From: Streptomyces dioscori
Lineage (GTDB): Bacteria > Actinomycetota > Actinomycetes > Streptomycetales > Streptomycetaceae
Direction of reading: 5' to 3'
DNA: 64,000 nt
NCBI RefSeq assembly: GCF_003024195.1
Contig: NZ_KZ679051.1
Location: forward strand, 1-64,000
Shown here: in pieces, positions 23,860 to 32,788 of the stretch
How the letters are laid out: each line of letters starts with the position of its first letter
How positions within the stretch are numbered: position 1 is the stretch's first letter
Notes under the pieces: generated by a model
What the model saw: the letters and a program-made list of their open reading frames with translations, nothing else
Told to the model about the DNA's origin: nothing
Database searches by the model: none
Translations under genes and position numbers: made by a program

Positions 23860-26091
23860 TCATTCCTCGTCTTCACCGGTATCAGGCTCTTGACCTGCAC
23901 AGATGGCCAGTACGTCGGTTCCGTAGCGGTTGAGCTTGCGGGCTCGGACGCCGGGGATGCGAGCCAGCTCAACCGGAGTGGACGGCACCGCTTCCGCGAT
24001 GGCCATCAGCGTCTTGTCCGTGAAGACGCAGAAATCCGGTTGCCCGCTCCCCTGGGCCTGGACCGCACGCCAGTCACGCAGCCGTTCGTAGAGCCCTTCG
24101 TCCATGTCGGAGGGGCAGTCCTCGCAGCGCATCAGCTTCATCTCGCCGGCGTCGTTGAGCGTGCGACCGCATACCCGGCAGCGGGCGGGGGTGCGGCTGG
24201 TCCGCCGGGGCGCGTCGGGGGCACTGCCCTGGGCTCCGCGCTCGATGCCGCCGGATCCGCCCGGGCCGGTCGCGCCCCTGCGGCCCGCGGTGGTGACGGA
24301 GCCGGGCCGCAGGCCGTCGAGAAAGCGGCTGGGCCGCCGGTTGGGGCGGCCGCCGGGTGAGCGGGACTGCGACCAGGAGACGTTCAGATGCTGTCTGGCG
24401 CGGGTGACACCGACGTAGAGGAGGCGGCGCTCCTCCTCGATCTGGTAGTCGGTCTTGGCGTAGGAGATCGGCATCATGCCCTCGGCGACGCCGACCAGGA
24501 AGACGACGTCCCACTCCAGGCCCTTGGCGGAGTGGAGGGAGGCGAGGGTGACGCCCTGGACGGTCGGGGCGTGCTGGGCGCCGGCGCGCTCTTCGAGTTC
24601 GGTTACGAGGTCGCCGAGGGTGGCGCCGGCTCTGGCGGCGGCGAAGTCCTGAGCGAGGTTCGCCAGGGCGGCGAGGGACTCCCAGCGCTCCCTGACGGCG
24701 CCGGAGCCGGCCGGCGGCTGGTGGGTCCAGCCGTCCCCGGACAGCACCGCCCGTACCTGCGAGGGCAGGTCGGGGGCGTCGTCGAGCAGTGAGTCGTTGC
24801 CCCCGAAACGGGCCGCGCCCCGCAGGGCGTGGATGGCCCGCTTGACCTCGGGGCGGTCGAAGAAGCGCTCGGCTCCGCGCAACTGATAGGGCACGGCGAC
24901 ATCGGCAAGGGCCTGTTCGTAGATCTCGGACTGCGAGTTCGTACGGAAGAGGATCGCGATCTCGCTCGCGGGCGTCCCGGAGGCCATGAGGTCGCGGATG
25001 CGGCGGGCGGCGCCTTCGGCCTCGGCGGGCTCGTCGGCGTACTCCGCGTAGCCGGGCTCGGGGCCTGCTGCGCGCTGGGAGATCAGCTCCAGCCGGTGGT
25101 CGGCGGCGCGGCCGCGGGCCTGGGCGAGCAGGCCGTTCGCGAGGTGGACGACCTGGGGGGTGGAGCGGTAGTCGCGGACGAGTTTGACGACTGTGGCGCC
25201 GGGGTGGCGGGTGCGGAAGTCGAGGAGGTGGTCGGGGGTGGCGCCGGTGAACGAGTAGATGGTCTGGCTGGCGTCACCGACGACGCAGAGGCTGTCACGT
25301 TCGCCCAGCCACAGCTCCAGGAGGCGTTGCTGCAGGGGGCTGACGTCCTGGTACTCGTCGACCACGAAGTGCTGGTACTGGGCGCGGACCGCTTCCGCGA
25401 TGTGGTGCTGATCCTGAAGGATGCCGACGGTCAGCAGCAGGACGTCCTCGAAGTCGATGACGCCGCGGCCGCGTTTGATGTCCTCGTACGCGGCGTAGAG
25501 CTGTGCGATCTCGGCGCGGTCGCGGGGGGCCTCGCGGCCGGCCTTCACGGCCGCCGCCGCGTAGTCGGCGGGGATGGTCTGGGTGACCTTGGACCATTCG
25601 ATCTCGGCGGTGACGTCCCGCAGTTCGCCGCGGTCGAGACGGATGCGGGAGGCGGCCGCGGCGTCGGCGACGAGCTGGATCTTGCGGTCGACGATGCGGG
25701 GCAGGCTGCCACCGACTGCTTTCGGCCAGAAGTACTGGAGCTGGCGCAGGGCCGCGGAGTGGAAGGTGCGGGCCTGGACCCCGGAGGCGCCGAGCTGGCG
25801 GAGACGGCCGCGCATCTCGCCCGCGGCCCGTGCGGTGAAGGTGACGGCGAGCACGCTGGAGGGCTGCAGGATCCCTGCCCGCACGCCGTAGGCGATGCGG
25901 TGGGTGATGGCGCGGGTCTTGCCCGTACCGGCTCCGGCGAGCACGCAGACCGGACCGTGCAGGGCGGTGGCGACCTCGCGCTGCTCGGGGTCGAGCCCTT
26001 CGAGCACCGCGTCGGCCCCACTCGGCGGTGCCGAATACTGAGAGCCGTGGGTGCCCTGCGGGAAAAGGGTGGAATGCGATGCTGCTGTCAC
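23860..26091 (-). CDS. uvrD2: Superfamily 1 DNA helicase UvrD2
   Basis: 743 residues from the GTG at 26091. An SF1A motor has Walker A AGAGTGKT (52-59), motif II VDEYQD, and motif III/VI regions (GDASQTIYSFTGA, YVGVTRARQHL). After the motor come a tetracysteine segment (CRVCG and CEDC) and a C-terminal HRDC domain, the exact architecture of mycobacterial UvrD2 (Rv3198c). It unwinds DNA 3'-5' in repair, and the cysteine module supports duplex unwinding in the mycobacterial enzyme. The frame is open further upstream, but that part has no helicase similarity. It is divergent from mrx1. Confidence 0.93.
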   Translation of the reverse strand: MTAASHSTLFPQGTHGSQYSAPPSGADAVLEGLDPEQREVATALHGPVCVLAGAGTGKTRAITHRIAYGVRAGILQPSSVLAVTFTARAAGEMRGRLRQLGASGVQARTFHSAALRQLQYFWPKAVGGSLPRIVDRKIQLVADAAAASRIRLDRGELRDVTAEIEWSKVTQTIPADYAAAAVKAGREAPRDRAEIAQLYAAYEDIKRGRGVIDFEDVLLLTVGILQDQHHIAEAVRAQYQHFVVDEYQDVSPLQQRLLELWLGERDSLCVVGDASQTIYSFTGATPDHLLDFRTRHPGATVVKLVRDYRSTPQVVHLANGLLAQARGRAADHRLELISQRAAGPEPGYAEYADEPAEAEGAARRIRDLMASGTPASEIAILFRTNSQSEIYEQALADVAVPYQLRGAERFFDRPEVKRAIHALRGAARFGGNDSLLDDAPDLPSQVRAVLSGDGWTHQPPAGSGAVRERWESLAALANLAQDFAAARAGATLGDLVTELEERAGAQHAPTVQGVTLASLHSAKGLEWDVVFLVGVAEGMMPISYAKTDYQIEEERRLLYVGVTRARQHLNVSWSQSRSPGGRPNRRPSRFLDGLRPGSVTTAGRRGATGPGGSGGIERGAQGSAPDAPRRTSRTPARCRVCGRTLNDAGEMKLMRCEDCPSDMDEGLYERLRDWRAVQAQGSGQPDFCVFTDKTLMAIAEAVPSTPVELARIPGVRARKLNRYGTDVLAICAGQEPDTGEDEE

Positions 26092-26287
26092 CCCGCCATG
26101 CTGCCAGGTCGGCCGGGACGGATGCGCCGGTTGTCCACAGGGAGCCGCTTGCAGTCGTACTAATACGGCAGGCGCCGCCCGTCCTCGCGTCGCCCCCGCC
26201 CGCCCGCGCACGGGAATGGCAGCCCGGTCACATACGTTCCCCTCACTGCGAACACGCACCTCCCTGCAGCGAAGGAGCATGAGAGAC

Positions 26288-26530
26288 ATGCCGGGCACTG
26301 TGACGATGTACAGCACCACGTGGTGCGGCTACTGCCGTCGGCTCAAGAGCCAGATGGACCGTGAGGGCATCACGTACGACGAGATCAACATCGAGCACGA
26401 CCCGGCGTCCGCGGCGTTCGTGGAGAAGGCGAACGGCGGAAACCAGACAGTTCCCACCGTCCTCTTCCCGGACGGTTCGACGCTGACGAACCCTTCGCTG
26501 GCCCAGGTGAAGCAGAAGATCGGCGCCTAG
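26288..26530 (+). CDS. mrx1: Mycoredoxin 1
   Basis: 80 residues with a glutaredoxin fold and active site CGYC (Cys13, Cys16), the mycoredoxin signature. It also has TVPTVLFPDG for the cis-proline loop. It reduces mycothiol-protein mixed disulfides using mycothiol, the actinobacterial replacement for glutathione. AAGGAG lies ten bases before the ATG at 26288; an ATG at 26279 is too close to that site. It is divergent from uvrD2 and convergent with nudC, the same arrangement as Rv3198A in mycobacteria. Confidence 0.93.
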   Translation: MPGTVTMYSTTWCGYCRRLKSQMDREGITYDEINIEHDPASAAFVEKANGGNQTVPTVLFPDGSTLTNPSLAQVKQKIGA

Positions 26531-26561
26531 GACCCGTCCCCGGTCCCGGGCGGCGGCTGCC

Positions 26562-27509
26562 TCAGGTGGCCGCTCCGCGCGTCGGCAGGGGCTTGCCGTA
26601 CCAGAGCTCGATCAGACGGGCCGCAATCGAGATGCCGTAGGGAGGCAGGACCTCCCCGGACTCGAAGGCGGCCCGCAGGTCTTCGCGGGAGAACCAGCGT
26701 GCTTCCTCGATCTCCTCGCCGTCGACGTTGATCTCCGCCGAGGTCGCGCGGGCCATGAAGCCCAGCATGAGGCTGGAGGGGAACGGCCAGGGCTGGCTGG
26801 CGACGTACTCGACCTCGCCGACGGTGATGCCGGCCTCCTCGAACACCTCGCGGCGGACCGACTGCTCGATGGACTCGCCGGGCTCGACGAAGCCCGCGAG
26901 GGTGGAGAAGCGGCCTTCGGGCCAGTGCACCTGGCGGCCGAGCAGGATGCGGTCCTCGTTGTCCGTCACGGCCATGATCACGGCCGGGTCGGTGCGGGGG
27001 TAGTGCTCTGCGCCGCAGGCGGGGCAGCGGCGGATGTGACCGGCGGCGGCGATCACCGTGCGTTCACCGCAGCGGGAGCAGAAGCGGTGCAGGCGCTGCC
27101 AGTTCTCCAGGGCGACCGCGTGCACCATGAGGCCCGCGTCGCGGGGTGACAGGAGCAGGCCGGCCTCGCGCAGACCCGCCGCGCGCGCGGACTGGTCCAT
27201 GCGGCCGGGCAGGGTGTCCTTCTGGAGGGCGAAGTAGCTCACGCCGTCGTCGTCGGTACCGAGGAAGTAGCGGTGCGCCTCGGTGAGGGGCGCTTCGAAG
27301 GACGGGGTCATGACGAGTTCGGTGGTGCCGTCGGGCGTCTCGTCGATGAGGACCTGACCGCCGGAGACCACGAAGGCGCGGGTGGTGGGGTGGCTCCACG
27401 CCGCGGCGAGCCAGGCCTCGTCGAGCCGGTGGTGGGCGGCCCGGTCGATGCCGCTCGGGGCGGTGAGCGAGATGGGACGGTCGGCGGTGCGGTCGGTCCA
27501 GGTGGTCAC
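26562..27509 (-). CDS. nudC: NAD(H) diphosphatase NudC
   Basis: 315 residues. N-terminal NudC-type domain, then a zinc ribbon (CSRCG and CPACG), then the Nudix box GFVEPGESIEQSVRREVFEE. A SQPWPFPSSLMLGF segment follows, the NADH-specific SQPWPFPxS motif. It cleaves NADH and NAD-capped RNA to NMN and AMP. The GTG at 27509 has GGAAG five bases upstream. The frame continues upstream into the dipeptidase gene, but that part is a shadow. It probably follows the dipeptidase in one operon, with a 94-base gap. Confidence 0.93.
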   Translation of the reverse strand: MTTWTDRTADRPISLTAPSGIDRAAHHRLDEAWLAAAWSHPTTRAFVVSGGQVLIDETPDGTTELVMTPSFEAPLTEAHRYFLGTDDDGVSYFALQKDTLPGRMDQSARAAGLREAGLLLSPRDAGLMVHAVALENWQRLHRFCSRCGERTVIAAAGHIRRCPACGAEHYPRTDPAVIMAVTDNEDRILLGRQVHWPEGRFSTLAGFVEPGESIEQSVRREVFEEAGITVGEVEYVASQPWPFPSSLMLGFMARATSAEINVDGEEIEEARWFSREDLRAAFESGEVLPPYGISIAARLIELWYGKPLPTRGAAT

Positions 27510-27603
27510 GGGTGCTTCCAACTCCCCCGGTGAAACGGTTGGTTCGGCGGGCTGTTCAGCCGGATGTCCGGTTGTACGGCAGGACGTGTGCGGCGGGATC
27601 TCT

Positions 27604-29007
27604 TCAGTGTGCATCTCGCCAGTTCCGGGCCAGATCGCCCCACAGGTAGGCGGAGGTCTCGACGCCTTTGAGGAGGAGGTCGAGTTCGACCTTCTCGTTC
27701 GGGGCGTGCCAGCCGTCGGACGGGACCGAGATGCCGAGGAACAGCACCGGGGCGGCGAGGACGTCCTGGAGGTCCGCTGCGGGCCCCGATCCGCCTTCAC
27801 GGGTGAACCGGATCTCCTTCTCGAAGGCGCGGCCCATGGCGCGCACGACGGACTGCAGGGCGGGGTGGTCGAGCGGTGTCAGACACGGGCGCGTGGCGGC
27901 GCCGAAGGTGATCTCGTGGCGGATTCCGGCGGGCAGCTGCTCGGCGGCCCAGGTGCGCACGGCCTTCTCGATGTGGTCGGGGTCCTGTCCGGCGACGAGC
28001 CGGAAGGAGAGTTTGACCATCGCCGAGGACGGGACGATCGTCTTGTTGCCGGGGCCCTGGTAGCCGCCGCCGATGCCGTTGACCTCGGCGGTCGGGCGGG
28101 CCCAGATGCGCTCCAGGGTGGTGTGGCCGCTCTCTCCGTAGGTGGCCGTGGACCGGGCGGTGCTCAGCCAGCGGTCCTCGTCGAAGGGCAGCTCCGCGAA
28201 GAGTTCCCGCTCCCGGTCGGTGAGTTCGGTGATGCCTTCGTAGAAGCCGGGGATCGCCACGCGCGCGTGCTCGTCGTGCAGGGCGGCGACGAGGCGGGCG
28301 ACGGCGGTGGCCGGATTGGGCACGGCGCCGCCGAAGGAGCCGGAGTGGATGTCCTGGTCGGGCCCGTACAGCTGGATCTCGCACTCGGCGAGGCCGCGCA
28401 TGCCCGTGCACACCGTGGGGGTGTCCTCGGACCACATGCCGGTGTCGGAGACGATGACCGCGTCGGCCGTCAGCCGGTCCCTGCGGGCTTCGACGAGGTC
28501 GCGGAAGTGCGGGGAGCCGGACTCCTCCTCGCCCTCGATCAGCAGCTTCAGGTGGACCGCGGGAGTGGTGCGGCCGGTCGCGGCGAGGTGGGCCCGGACG
28601 CCGAGTGTGTGGAAGAACACCTGCCCCTTGTCGTCGGCGGCCCCGCGCGCGTGGAGCCGGTTGCCGCGGACGACGGGTTCGAAGGGGTCGGTGTCCCAGC
28701 CGTCCTCGCGGGCGGCGGGCTGTACGTCGTGGTGGCCGTAGACGAGGACAGTGGGCGCCTGAGGGTCGTCCGAGGGCCATTCGGCGAAGACCGCGGGCGC
28801 GCCGGGGGTCGCCCAGACCTCGCAGGTCGGGAAGCCCGTCTCGCGCAGTTTCGCGGCGAGCCAGTCGGCGCTGCGCCGTACGTCCGCGGCGTGCTCGGGC
28901 TGGGCCGAGACGGACGGGATGCGCAGCCATTCGGCGAGGTCGTCGAGGAAGGCTGCGCGGTGCTGCTCGGTGTACGCGCGGACGGCGCTGTCCGGAGTCT
29001 TGCTCAT
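27604..29007 (-). CDS. M20 family metallodipeptidase
   Basis: 467 residues. The di-zinc site ligands are visible in order: YGHHDVQP, GAADDKGQ, EGEEESGS and the DTGMW strand. A final His lies in the GWHAPNEKVE region. The lid domain occupies about 190-320. It is a cytoplasmic dipeptidase of the CNDP/DapE-like branch, probably general peptide turnover. Start ATG at 29007; a GTG at 29013 is also possible. It lies about 10 bases after adnB, so it is likely the same transcript. Confidence 0.9.
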   Translation of the reverse strand: MSKTPDSAVRAYTEQHRAAFLDDLAEWLRIPSVSAQPEHAADVRRSADWLAAKLRETGFPTCEVWATPGAPAVFAEWPSDDPQAPTVLVYGHHDVQPAAREDGWDTDPFEPVVRGNRLHARGAADDKGQVFFHTLGVRAHLAATGRTTPAVHLKLLIEGEEESGSPHFRDLVEARRDRLTADAVIVSDTGMWSEDTPTVCTGMRGLAECEIQLYGPDQDIHSGSFGGAVPNPATAVARLVAALHDEHARVAIPGFYEGITELTDRERELFAELPFDEDRWLSTARSTATYGESGHTTLERIWARPTAEVNGIGGGYQGPGNKTIVPSSAMVKLSFRLVAGQDPDHIEKAVRTWAAEQLPAGIRHEITFGAATRPCLTPLDHPALQSVVRAMGRAFEKEIRFTREGGSGPAADLQDVLAAPVLFLGISVPSDGWHAPNEKVELDLLLKGVETSAYLWGDLARNWRDAH

Positions 29008-29017
29008 GGTCACGAGC

Positions 29018-32000
29018 CTATCCGTCCACGCGCGCGTGCCGGTCCGGCGGTTCGTCGGGAACCCCTTCGGGTGGTTCTTCCAGGAGGAGGCGTTCCAGCG
29101 CGGCCCGGTCCGGGAGGTTCCTGGGACGTACGACCTCGCCGCTGCGCACGTACAGGAAAGCGGCCTGTACGGATTCCAGGGGGACGCCGCGCTGCTCGGC
29201 CCAGGCGAGCCGGTAGACCGCGAGCTGGAGGGGATCGGCGGTGCGGGTGCGGCTGGTCTTCCAGTCGACGATCTCGTACGTCGTCGTCGCCGACCCCTCT
29301 CCGTGCTCGTCGGCCCCCTCCTTGTGGACCCCTTCCGCGTGGACCTCTTCCTTGTAGACCGCGTCGATCCGGCCCCGTACGACACGGCCGGCGATGGCGA
29401 GCTGGAAGGGCGTCTCGACCCGGTAGGGCGTGCGATGGGCGTAGGGGGTGCGCTCGAAGGCGTCCTTGAGGGCTTCCAGGTCGCGTTCGTCGGCGATCTC
29501 GGCCTCGCTGCCGGGCAGGTCCTCCGGCTCCAGCATCGGGAGCCGCAGCTCTTCGAAGCGGGCTTCGACCCAGGCGTGGAAGCGGGTGCCCCGGCGGGCG
29601 GCGGGCTGGGGCGGGCGCGGCATGGGGCGCGCCAGTTCCTGGGCGAACCCTTCCGGGTCCGCGGCAAGACGCAGCAGCTGGGACGCGGTCAGGGAGGCCG
29701 GCAGAGGGACGTCCGTGACGCTCTCACGGGCACGCAGGAGTTCCCCGGTGAGGGCGTCCAGGTCGCGGTCCCAGGAGGCGAGGGTGCGGGCTTCCTCGGG
29801 AGTGAGGCGCGTGGTCTCAGGGGGGTGCGGACGGGCGTCCGGGGCGGGGCTGGGGTGCGGAACCGACGGGGGGTGCGGGGCCGGGCTGCCGGGGGTCTCC
29901 GGGCGGTTCGGCGTCCACGCGTCCCAGTCGTCCGGGGCCGCGTCCATGAAATCGGCCTCTTCGTAAGGAGGCTCGTCCTCCTCCGGCGGTGGCCAGTCCG
30001 GGTCGTCGTAAGAGCCCGGGTCGTCGGGGGCCGAGGGGTGGCCGGTCTCGTGGGAGTGGCCGGACTCCAGGTGGGCCAGTACCGTCTGTGCGGCCTCACG
30101 GCGGCGGGCCATCGCCAGGTCGTCGAGCGGGAGCGGCCAGGCGTGGTCGCCGCCGGCCGCCAGCAGCGCGGGGTTCTCCTCGTCCTCCGCGGGCTCGTCC
30201 TCCCAGGCCTCGATCTCTCCGTGCCCGGCCGCGCAGTGGTCGTACAGGGCGTGCAGGAAGTCGGAGGGGCCGCGGGGCTTCTTCTGGGAGGGGCCCCACC
30301 AGTGGCCGGAACCGAGCAGCAGGGAGCGGGGGCGGGTGAAGGTGACGTAGCCGAGGCGCAGTTCTTCGGTGTGCTGGTGCTCCTTCATGGCCTCGTGGAA
30401 GGCCTTCATGCTGCGGGAGTCCCAGGCGTCGATGTCAGGTAGCGTCTCGGCGTCGCCGCGCAGTTCGTGCGGGAGGACCTTGCCCTGGGCGGTCCATTTC
30501 TCGCGGCCCTGGCCGCTGGGGAACGTGCCGGTGACGAGCCCAGGGACCACGACGACGTCCCATTCGAGGCCCTTGGACTTGTGGGCGGTGAGCACCTTGA
30601 CGGTGTTCTCGCCGCCCGGCAGGGCGTTGTCGAGGCCCTTCTCGTACTGGGCCGCGGTGCGCAGGAAGCCGAGGAAGGCGAGGAGGCTGGCCTCGCCCTC
30701 GTTAGCGGCGAAGGAGGCGGCGACGTCGAGGAAGTTGGACAGAGTCTCGCGGCGGCGGGCGGCCAGCGCGTGCGGGGACGCGGAGAGCTCCACCTCAAGG
30801 CCGGTGGTGGCCAGGACCCGGTGCAGGACGTCCATGAGCGGGTCGGCGAGCGAGCGGCGCAGATCGCGCAGTTCGGTGGCCAGGCGCGCGAACCGTACGC
30901 GCGCGTCGGCCGAGAAGGGCAGCCCGTCGTCGTCCCCGTCAGCGCCGAGGGGCGTCTCCAGGAAGGTGTCGAGCGCGTCCGCGAGGGAGATCACCTCCGC
31001 CGGGTCGACGCCTTCGACGGCTGCGGCGAGCCGCAGGTCGGGGTCGTCGTCGGCGTTCACGCGCGCGTGGGACACGAGCAGCCGGGCCCGGCGGCCCAGG
31101 AGGGCGAGGTCGCGGGGCCCGATGCGCCAGCGCGGGCCGGTGAGCAGACGGACCAGTGAGGCGTTGGCCCCGGGGTCCTGGAGGACCTCGCAGACGGCGA
31201 CCAGGTCGGCGACCTCGGGCAGGTGCAGCAGCCCGGAGAGCCCGACGACCTCGACAGGTACGTCCCGGGCCACGAGCGCGCCCTGGATCTGGGCGAAGTC
31301 GGTCGCGGTACGGCACAGGACGGCGATCTCGCCGGGGGCCTTGCCGGTGCGTACGAGATGGGCGATGGAGTCGGCGAGCCAGTCCATCTCCTCGGCGTGG
31401 GTACGCAGCAGCGCGCAGCGGACCATGCCGTCGCGCTCGGCGCCGGGGGCGGGGCGCAGGGCCTCCACGCCCGCGTGCATGGCGCGCAGGGGCTCCGCGA
31501 GCCCGTTGGCGAGGTCGAGGAGGCGGCCGCCGCTGCGGCGGTTCTCGCTCAGCGACTGGCGGGTCGCCGGGCGGCCGTCGGCGTGCGCGAAGTGCTCGGG
31601 GAAGTCGTCGAGGTTGGCCACGGAGGCGCCGCGCCAGCCGTAGATGGCCTGGCAGGGGTCGCCGACGGCGGTCACCGGGTGGCCCGTGCCGCCGCCGAAC
31701 AGGCCGGCCAGGAGGATGCGCTGGGCCACGGACGTGTCCTGGTACTCGTCCAGGAGGACCACCCGGAACTCGTCGCGCAGGATGCCGCCGACCTCGGATC
31801 GGGTGCGGGCGAGGGTCGCCGAGAGGGCGATCTGGTCGCCGAAGTCGAGGAGGTCGCGCTCGCGCTTGGCCTTCCGGTAGCGGCTCACCAGCTCGGTCAG
31901 TTCACGCCGGGCGGCGGCGGCCTCCGGCACCTTGCGCAGGTCGGCGTTGCTGAGCTTGGCGCCCTCCAGCTCGTGCAGCAGCCGGGCGTCGTACGCGCGC

Positions 32001-32584
32001 AGTTCCTCAGGCTGTACGAGGTGTTCCGCCAGCTCCGAGTCGAGGGTGAGGAGGTCGCCGACCAGGTCGGGGAAGGAACGGGTGAGCGCGGGGTAGGGGC
32101 CCGGTGCCTCGCGCAGGACCCGGGCGGCGAGCTGGTAGCGCGTGGCGTCGGCGAGGAGGCGCGCGGTGGGTTCGAGTCCGATGCGCAGCCCGTGATCGGT
32201 CAGGAGCCGGCCGGCGAAGGCGTGGTAGGTGGAGATCACCGGTTCGCCCGGCGGGTTGTCCGGGTCGATCACGTCCGGGTCGGTGACTCCGGCCTTGATC
32301 AGTGCCTTCCGGACGCGCTCGGCGAGCTCACCCGCCGCCTTGTTGGTGAACGTCAGGCCCAGGACCTGCTCGGGGGCGACCCGTCCGGTGCCGACCAGCC
32401 ACACCACGCGCGCGGCCATCACCGTGGTCTTGCCGGAACCGGCTCCGGCCACGATCACCTGCGGGGCGGGCGGGGCGACGATGCAGGCCGTCTGCTCCGG
32501 GGTGAACGGGATGCCGAGGAGCTCCTTGAGCTGCTCGGGATCGGAGATACGGGCTGGCACGTCAGAGAGGCTAGCCTCGCCCAC
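29018..32584 (-). CDS. adnB: Helicase-nuclease subunit AdnB
   Basis: 1188 residues. An N-terminal SF1A motor has AGAGSGKTT and LLDEYQDTS. A long disordered Pro/Glu/Asp linker follows (about 830-960). The C-terminal RecB-type nuclease has YEIVDWKTSR. No iron-sulfur cysteines are seen in its nuclease part. With the next gene upstream it forms the two-subunit AdnA/AdnB end-resection machine, which replaces RecBCD/AddAB in actinobacteria. The A/B assignment follows gene order and the missing Fe-S cluster. The start is the GTG at 32584 or one at 32560. Confidence 0.85.
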   Translation of the reverse strand: MGEASLSDVPARISDPEQLKELLGIPFTPEQTACIVAPPAPQVIVAGAGSGKTTVMAARVVWLVGTGRVAPEQVLGLTFTNKAAGELAERVRKALIKAGVTDPDVIDPDNPPGEPVISTYHAFAGRLLTDHGLRIGLEPTARLLADATRYQLAARVLREAPGPYPALTRSFPDLVGDLLTLDSELAEHLVQPEELRAYDARLLHELEGAKLSNADLRKVPEAAAARRELTELVSRYRKAKRERDLLDFGDQIALSATLARTRSEVGGILRDEFRVVLLDEYQDTSVAQRILLAGLFGGGTGHPVTAVGDPCQAIYGWRGASVANLDDFPEHFAHADGRPATRQSLSENRRSGGRLLDLANGLAEPLRAMHAGVEALRPAPGAERDGMVRCALLRTHAEEMDWLADSIAHLVRTGKAPGEIAVLCRTATDFAQIQGALVARDVPVEVVGLSGLLHLPEVADLVAVCEVLQDPGANASLVRLLTGPRWRIGPRDLALLGRRARLLVSHARVNADDDPDLRLAAAVEGVDPAEVISLADALDTFLETPLGADGDDDGLPFSADARVRFARLATELRDLRRSLADPLMDVLHRVLATTGLEVELSASPHALAARRRETLSNFLDVAASFAANEGEASLLAFLGFLRTAAQYEKGLDNALPGGENTVKVLTAHKSKGLEWDVVVVPGLVTGTFPSGQGREKWTAQGKVLPHELRGDAETLPDIDAWDSRSMKAFHEAMKEHQHTEELRLGYVTFTRPRSLLLGSGHWWGPSQKKPRGPSDFLHALYDHCAAGHGEIEAWEDEPAEDEENPALLAAGGDHAWPLPLDDLAMARRREAAQTVLAHLESGHSHETGHPSAPDDPGSYDDPDWPPPEEDEPPYEEADFMDAAPDDWDAWTPNRPETPGSPAPHPPSVPHPSPAPDARPHPPETTRLTPEEARTLASWDRDLDALTGELLRARESVTDVPLPASLTASQLLRLAADPEGFAQELARPMPRPPQPAARRGTRFHAWVEARFEELRLPMLEPEDLPGSEAEIADERDLEALKDAFERTPYAHRTPYRVETPFQLAIAGRVVRGRIDAVYKEEVHAEGVHKEGADEHGEGSATTTYEIVDWKTSRTRTADPLQLAVYRLAWAEQRGVPLESVQAAFLYVRSGEVVRPRNLPDRAALERLLLEEPPEGVPDEPPDRHARVDG

Positions 32585-32788
32585 TGACAGTCGGTGCCGA
32601 TTCGACGGCAGGGCCGAAGGATGCGCAGGTCAGCACACGTGGTGCTGTATGTCACTTCGCGCCGCTTCGTACCCGGCAGACATCTTTTGCCCCGCACCGC
32701 CGCACACGTGGCGGACGTGCGGCTGACGTGCGGCGGACACCTGGCGGACGGCTGCCCGGGGCGGTGCCAGGCCGTTCGTCGTGCCCGG

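Noticed and set aside
23209..24360. Plus-strand open frame of 383 codons across the wblC leader
   Set aside because: It runs antisense through the leader and the end of uvrD2, has no domain, and its apparent length reflects the G+C-rich third-base pattern of the other strand.
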